Shown here piece after piece: positions 60,736-64,000 of a stretch of 64,000 nucleotides of DNA. This DNA comes from Collinsella aerofaciens. GTDB taxonomy: Bacteria; Actinomycetota; Coriobacteriia; Coriobacteriales; Coriobacteriaceae. The stretch is taken from assembly GCF_015548375.1 (NCBI RefSeq), contig NZ_JADMWW010000001.1, positions 124,987-188,986 on the forward strand, written 5' to 3'. Both the position numbers and the translations under genes were made by a program. The notes beneath the pieces are model-generated. The model was given only the letters and a program-made list of their open reading frames with translations, did no database searches and was not told the origin of the DNA. How positions within the stretch are numbered: position 1 is the stretch's first letter; every line of letters begins with the position of its first letter.

Positions 60736-61353
60736 ATGGACACCAATCATTCCCCCATCATCAGCCCCCTCACCATGCGTGAATCCGCCCGAGGTATCAC
60801 GCTCACCAGCATTTACGATGAGATGCTCGCCCGTCGCGAGCTCTCCGTCATGGGAAACATCGAAATCCCGATGGCCCACGACCTATGCCAGCAGATCCGC
60901 CTGCTCGATGCCACCGACCCCAGCCGCCCCATCACCATATTTGTCGCCAGCGCCGGCGGAAGCGTGCGATCGGGTCTTGCGATCTATGACGCCATGCGCC
61001 TCGCATCGTGCCCCATCCGCACCGTCTGCCTGGAATTCGCCGCGTCCATGGGCGCCGTGATTTTTATGGGCGGCGACGATCGCCGTATGGCGCCCCATGC
61101 AGAGCTCATGATTCACGACCCGCTGATCCCCCAGGGGGCAGGCGGCTCGGCACTTGCGCTGCAGGAAACCAGCCGGCGTCTCATGCAGACCCGCAAGACC
61201 CTCACGCAAATCCTCTCGGACCGCAGCGGCCTCACGCCCAAGCGCATCCAGTCCCTCACTGCAAAAGACACCTACCTTTCGGCCGAGCGCGCCGTCGAGC
61301 TCGGCTTTGCCCACGAAATCCTCTCGACCACCAAGGAGGTCGCCCATGTCTAA
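60736..61353 (+). CDS. ClpP-like serine protease
   Basis: 205 residues of the ClpP fold with an intact triad: Ser104 (EFAASMGAVIF), His127 (AELMIHDPL) and Asp178 (LTAKDTYLSAERAVELGF). The N-terminal ITLTSIYDEMLARRELSVMGNI and FVASAGGSVRSGLAIYDAM also match. It is divergent from housekeeping ClpP, and no ClpX/ClpA ATPase is adjacent. AAAGGAG precedes ATG 60736. It overlaps the ATPase gene by 8 bases, so the two are translationally coupled. Confidence 0.9.
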   Translation: MDTNHSPIISPLTMRESARGITLTSIYDEMLARRELSVMGNIEIPMAHDLCQQIRLLDATDPSRPITIFVASAGGSVRSGLAIYDAMRLASCPIRTVCLEFAASMGAVIFMGGDDRRMAPHAELMIHDPLIPQGAGGSALALQETSRRLMQTRKTLTQILSDRSGLTPKRIQSLTAKDTYLSAERAVELGFAHEILSTTKEVAHV

Positions 61354-62650
61354 CCTCACCAGCCGCCTCGCCGCATCTGAGTCCGCATCGTCCACCATCC
61401 TCGCCAAGGATCGAACGCTTTCCTGCGACACCCGCCAAACGGAACTCAACAACAACGCACTTGTGATCGGCCCCTCGGGAGCCGGCAAGACCCGAAACGT
61501 CCTCAAGCCCAACCTGCTGCAAATGAACGCAAGCTACATCGTGCTCGACACCAAAGGCACGCTCTGTCGCGAAGTGGGACCCGTGCTGGCAGCCCACGGT
61601 TACCGCGTGCAATGTCTCAACTTCGCCGACCTCAACACCGTCCCGGCCCTTGCGCCCGGCATCGAGCGCTGCGGTTACAACCCCCTGAGGCACATTCGCC
61701 GCAAGGCGGACGGCAGGCCCAACCAGCAGGACATCCTCTCGGTGGCAAAGGCCATCTGCCCCATCGAGGACAACAACCAGCCTTTTTGGGATCATGCGGC
61801 GGCAAACCTGCTGTCGTGTCTTATCGCCTACGTCACCGAACAGCTACCCGCCGACGAGCAGACGATCAGCTCGGTCATCAAGCTGATCGAGCACCTGCAG
61901 GACGGTGCCACGGGTCGATTGTTTGACGACCTGATCACGACCGACCCCAAAAGCTATGCCCTCTCGCTATGGCGGCGCTACGCCATTACGCAAAATGCCG
62001 AGCGCATGCACGCGAGCATCGTCGGCATCCTTGCCGAAAAGGTCATGTGTCTGGGATTCGACGGTGCGGCACAGCTCTATCGTGAGTGCCATCAGGTGGA
62101 CTTCGCTTCCATGGGACACACCCCCTGCGCCCTGTTTGTAACCGTGAGCGATATTGACCGCAATCTCGATCCGCTGACCGGCCTCTTTATTTCGCAGGCG
62201 TTTATGGGCCTCATTCGTGAGGCCGATAGGCAGCCCGACGGCAGCCTGCCCGTGCCCGTGCGCTTTATGCTCGATGACTTCGCAAATCTGCAGATCCCCC
62301 AGATCGACAACGTGCTCTCGATTATCCGAAGCCGCAACATCTGGGCAACGCTGCTGCTGCAGTCGACCAACCAGCTCGATGCGCTCTATGGCGAGGCACG
62401 CGCACGCTCCATCATGGGCAACTGCGACACGCATCTGGTGCTGGCGTTCCAGGATCCCGAGAGTGCCCGGGTGTTTTCCGACCGCGCCGACGCGCTGCCC
62501 AGCACGCTCATGGCGACGCCGATCGATCGCTCGTGGCTCTTTGTACGCGGTCGCACTCCCGAACAGGTCGAGCGCTTTAGGCTCGAAGACCATCCGCTCT
62601 ACGGGGAGCTGCCCGAGGCGCAGCGAGGCCATGCGGAGGCCGAGATCTAG
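61346..62650 (+). CDS. VirD4/TraG-like coupling-protein ATPase
   Basis: 434 residues. Walker A is IGPSGAGKTRN (residues 41-51), the NLLQMNASYIVLDTKGTL segment follows, and FMLDDFANLQIPQI (307-320) is the Walker B region typical of TraG-type proteins, then LLLQSTNQLDALYG. No N-terminal membrane segments are visible, unlike classical VirD4, so it is a short soluble form. AAGGAGG precedes ATG 61346 inside the ClpP stop overlap. No relaxase, type IV channel gene or integrase is seen nearby. Confidence 0.85.
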   Translation: MSNLTSRLAASESASSTILAKDRTLSCDTRQTELNNNALVIGPSGAGKTRNVLKPNLLQMNASYIVLDTKGTLCREVGPVLAAHGYRVQCLNFADLNTVPALAPGIERCGYNPLRHIRRKADGRPNQQDILSVAKAICPIEDNNQPFWDHAAANLLSCLIAYVTEQLPADEQTISSVIKLIEHLQDGATGRLFDDLITTDPKSYALSLWRRYAITQNAERMHASIVGILAEKVMCLGFDGAAQLYRECHQVDFASMGHTPCALFVTVSDIDRNLDPLTGLFISQAFMGLIREADRQPDGSLPVPVRFMLDDFANLQIPQIDNVLSIIRSRNIWATLLLQSTNQLDALYGEARARSIMGNCDTHLVLAFQDPESARVFSDRADALPSTLMATPIDRSWLFVRGRTPEQVERFRLEDHPLYGELPEAQRGHAEAEI

Positions 62651-62728
62651 GCGCAGGGTTCTCGCAGCGCGCGACGCCCCGGCGATGTTCCACAAAGGCC
62701 GTGCGCCCCGGGACCACGGCAAAAGCAA

Positions 62729-62760
62729 AGGGGCCCGCATCCGATAGGATACGGGCCCCT
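62729..62760 (-). terminator. terminator after pgi
   Basis: AGGGGCCCG(C)ATCC and GGATACGGGCCCCT pair with one mismatch; TTTGCTTTTG follows on the minus strand. The hairpin is duplicated at 59225-59258. Confidence 0.85.
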
Positions 62761-62792
62761 GACTATAAGGCGCGATACGTTAACAGCAGCGA

Positions 62793-64000
62793 CTACTTGC
62801 GATGCGCGCGATAGAACTCGATGAGCGCCTGGGTCGAAGCGTCCTGCTCGGCCTTGGCGGCGTCGTCGTGGAAGGCCGGGGTGATCTGCTTGGCAAGCTG
62901 CTTGCCCAGCTCGACGCCCCACTGGTCGTAGGAGTCGATGCCCCAGACCGTGCCCTCGACAAACGTAATGTGCTCGTACAGGGCGATGAGCTCGCCGAGC
63001 GCGAACGGGGTCAACGTGTCGCCGAAGATCGAGGTCGTCGGGCGGTTGCCCTCAAAGCAGCGGGCCGGGACGATCTGCTCGGGCGTGCCCTCGGCGCGCA
63101 CCTCGTCGGCCGTCTTGCCAAAGGCGAGCGCCTTGGTCTGGGCCAGGAAGTTGCCCAGGAACAGCTCGTGCACGTCCTGACCGCTGTCGGTCGCAGGGTT
63201 GGCAGTGTTGGCGAAAGCGATAAAGTCGGCCGGAACCACCACAGTGCCCTGGTGCAGCAGCTGGTAGAAGGCGTGCTGGCCGTTGGTGCCGGGCTCGCCC
63301 CAGAAGATCTCACCGGTATCGGAGGTCACGGCGCTGCCGTCCCAGCGGACGTGCTTGCCGTTGGACTCCATGGTGAGCTGCTGCAGGTAGGCCGGGAAAC
63401 GGTGCAGGTACTGGCAGTACGGCAGCACGGCGTGGCTCTTGGAACCGAAGAAGTTGACGTACCAGACGTTGAGCAGGCCCATCAGCGCGACGGCATTGTT
63501 CTCGAGCGGCGTGTTGCAGAAGTACTCGTCGATGGCGTGGAAGCCCTCGAGGAACTGTTGGAAGCGCTCGGGGCCGAGCACGACGATCAGCGACAGGCCC
63601 ACGGCGGAGTCAACGGAATAGCGGCCGCCAACCCAGCTCCAGAAACCGAAGGCGTTGGCGGGGTCGATACCGAAGGCCTCGACCTTCTCGAGTGCGGTGG
63701 AGACGGCGACGAAGTGCTTTGCCACGGCCTCGGCGTTCTGCTCATCGGAGCCGTCGATGGCGCCCTGAGCCTTGAGCTGCTCGAGCATCCAGGTCTTGAC
63801 TTCGCGGGCGTTGGTGAGGGTCTCGAGCGTGGTGAAGGTCTTGGAGACGATGATCACGAGCGTGGTCTCGGGATCCAGGCCCTTGAGCTTCTCGGCCTGA
63901 TCGTTGGGATCGATGTTGGAGATGTAGCGGCAGTCGATACCGGCGTCGGCATAGGGACGCAGGGCCTCGTAGGCCATGACCGGGCCCAGATCGGAGCCGC
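62793..64000 (-). CDS. pgi: glucose-6-phosphate isomerase (N-terminal part outside the window)
   Basis: Interconverts glucose 6-phosphate and fructose 6-phosphate. The visible 402 or so codons include the PGI motifs [53 protein letters not shown] and [14 protein letters not shown], ending IEFYRAHRK. The frame is open to the window edge ([13 protein letters not shown]), so the start lies beyond 64000. Its 3' end borders the three-gene cassette, whose far side carries a decayed copy of this same 3' end. Confidence 0.96.
   Translation of the reverse strand, partial: GSDLGPVMAYEALRPYADAGIDCRYISNIDPNDQAEKLKGLDPETTLVIIVSKTFTTLETLTNAREVKTWMLEQLKAQGAIDGSDEQNAEAVAKHFVAVSTALEKVEAFGIDPANAFGFWSWVGGRYSVDSAVGLSLIVVLGPERFQQFLEGFHAIDEYFCNTPLENNAVALMGLLNVWYVNFFGSKSHAVLPYCQYLHRFPAYLQQLTMESNGKHVRWDGSAVTSDTGEIFWGEPGTNGQHAFYQLLHQGTVVVPADFIAFANTANPATDSGQDVHELFLGNFLAQTKALAFGKTADEVRAEGTPEQIVPARCFEGNRPTTSIFGDTLTPFALGELIALYEHITFVEGTVWGIDSYDQWGVELGKQLAKQITPAFHDDAAKAEQDASTQALIEFYRAHRK

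Overview
The window is GC-rich (about 60% by eye), has strong AGGAG-type ribosome binding sites, and uses GTG and TTG starts as well as ATG. Gene content points to an anaerobic, fermentative gut actinobacterium of the Coriobacteriia, most likely Collinsella or a close relative: phosphotransacetylase with two acetate kinases, L-lactate dehydrogenase, the start of an arginine deiminase gene, a sortase-anchored C69 dipeptidase, and an acetylated-intermediate diaminopimelate pathway. The genus assignment is inference from protein character and was not checked against a database. I saw no rRNA, no convincing tRNA and no CRISPR array.

Layout. 1-57: start of arcA, leftward. 609-6772: polyphosphate kinase, an RNA uracil methyltransferase, a DJ-1 family protein, Maf and a P1 peptidase. 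7145-9371: UDP-galactopyranose mutase and a glycosyltransferase. 9603-13655: pta facing two tandem ackA genes. 13776-15946: an MFS exporter and a LysR regulator of lower GC. 15988-20217: HIT protein, exonuclease VII, a membrane zinc protease and RNase D. 20316-23577: lipid kinase, a 30-residue membrane peptide and the C69 dipeptidase. 23657-27253: a tryptophan attenuator (leader peptide with three Trp codons in a row) ahead of an ECF transporter (S, fused A1-A2, T). 27379-29466: an amino-acid racemase and an ATP-grasp ligase. 29701-35324: MOSC protein, secreted coiled-coil protein, Ser/Thr kinase with HTH partner, lipoprotein and a HigBA-type toxin-antitoxin pair. 35427-40794: lysine biosynthesis, with an L-box lysine riboswitch before an in-frame lysA-dapA fusion, dapB and dapH, and a divergent M20 deacylase. 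41051-52375: nucleoid protein, DUF2974 hydrolase, ldh, aminotransferase, nadE, two low-complexity proteins and ettA. 52547-59006: SdpI/SdpR pair, TcdA, TatD, sugar kinase, two HAD phosphatases and deoC. 59221-62760: a three-gene cassette (unknown protein, ClpP-like protease, VirD4/TraG-like ATPase) between the intact 3' end of pgi and a decayed second copy of that 3' end. 62793-64000: pgi, incomplete.

How the genes work together. Pta and acetate kinase turn acetyl-CoA into acetate and ATP, and Ldh reoxidises NADH. LysA-DapA, DapB and DapH, plausibly with the neighbouring M20 deacylase and an aminotransferase about 4 kb away, make DAP and lysine under riboswitch control. The racemase and ATP-grasp pair resembles D-aspartate racemase and ligase used for peptidoglycan cross-bridges. 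The trp leader lets ribosomes sense charged tRNA-Trp and so control uptake.

The most unusual non-coding content is two families of large stem-loop elements placed directly after stop codons in the direction of transcription: family A at about 24556, 40796 and 50546, and family B at about 6785, 7003 and 10601. Cores are conserved (loosely so for the third family B copy), while the outer arms differ completely between copies yet remain perfectly self-complementary in each. These 3'-end elements, the trp attenuator and the pgi-flanked cassette are the best candidates for new biology here.
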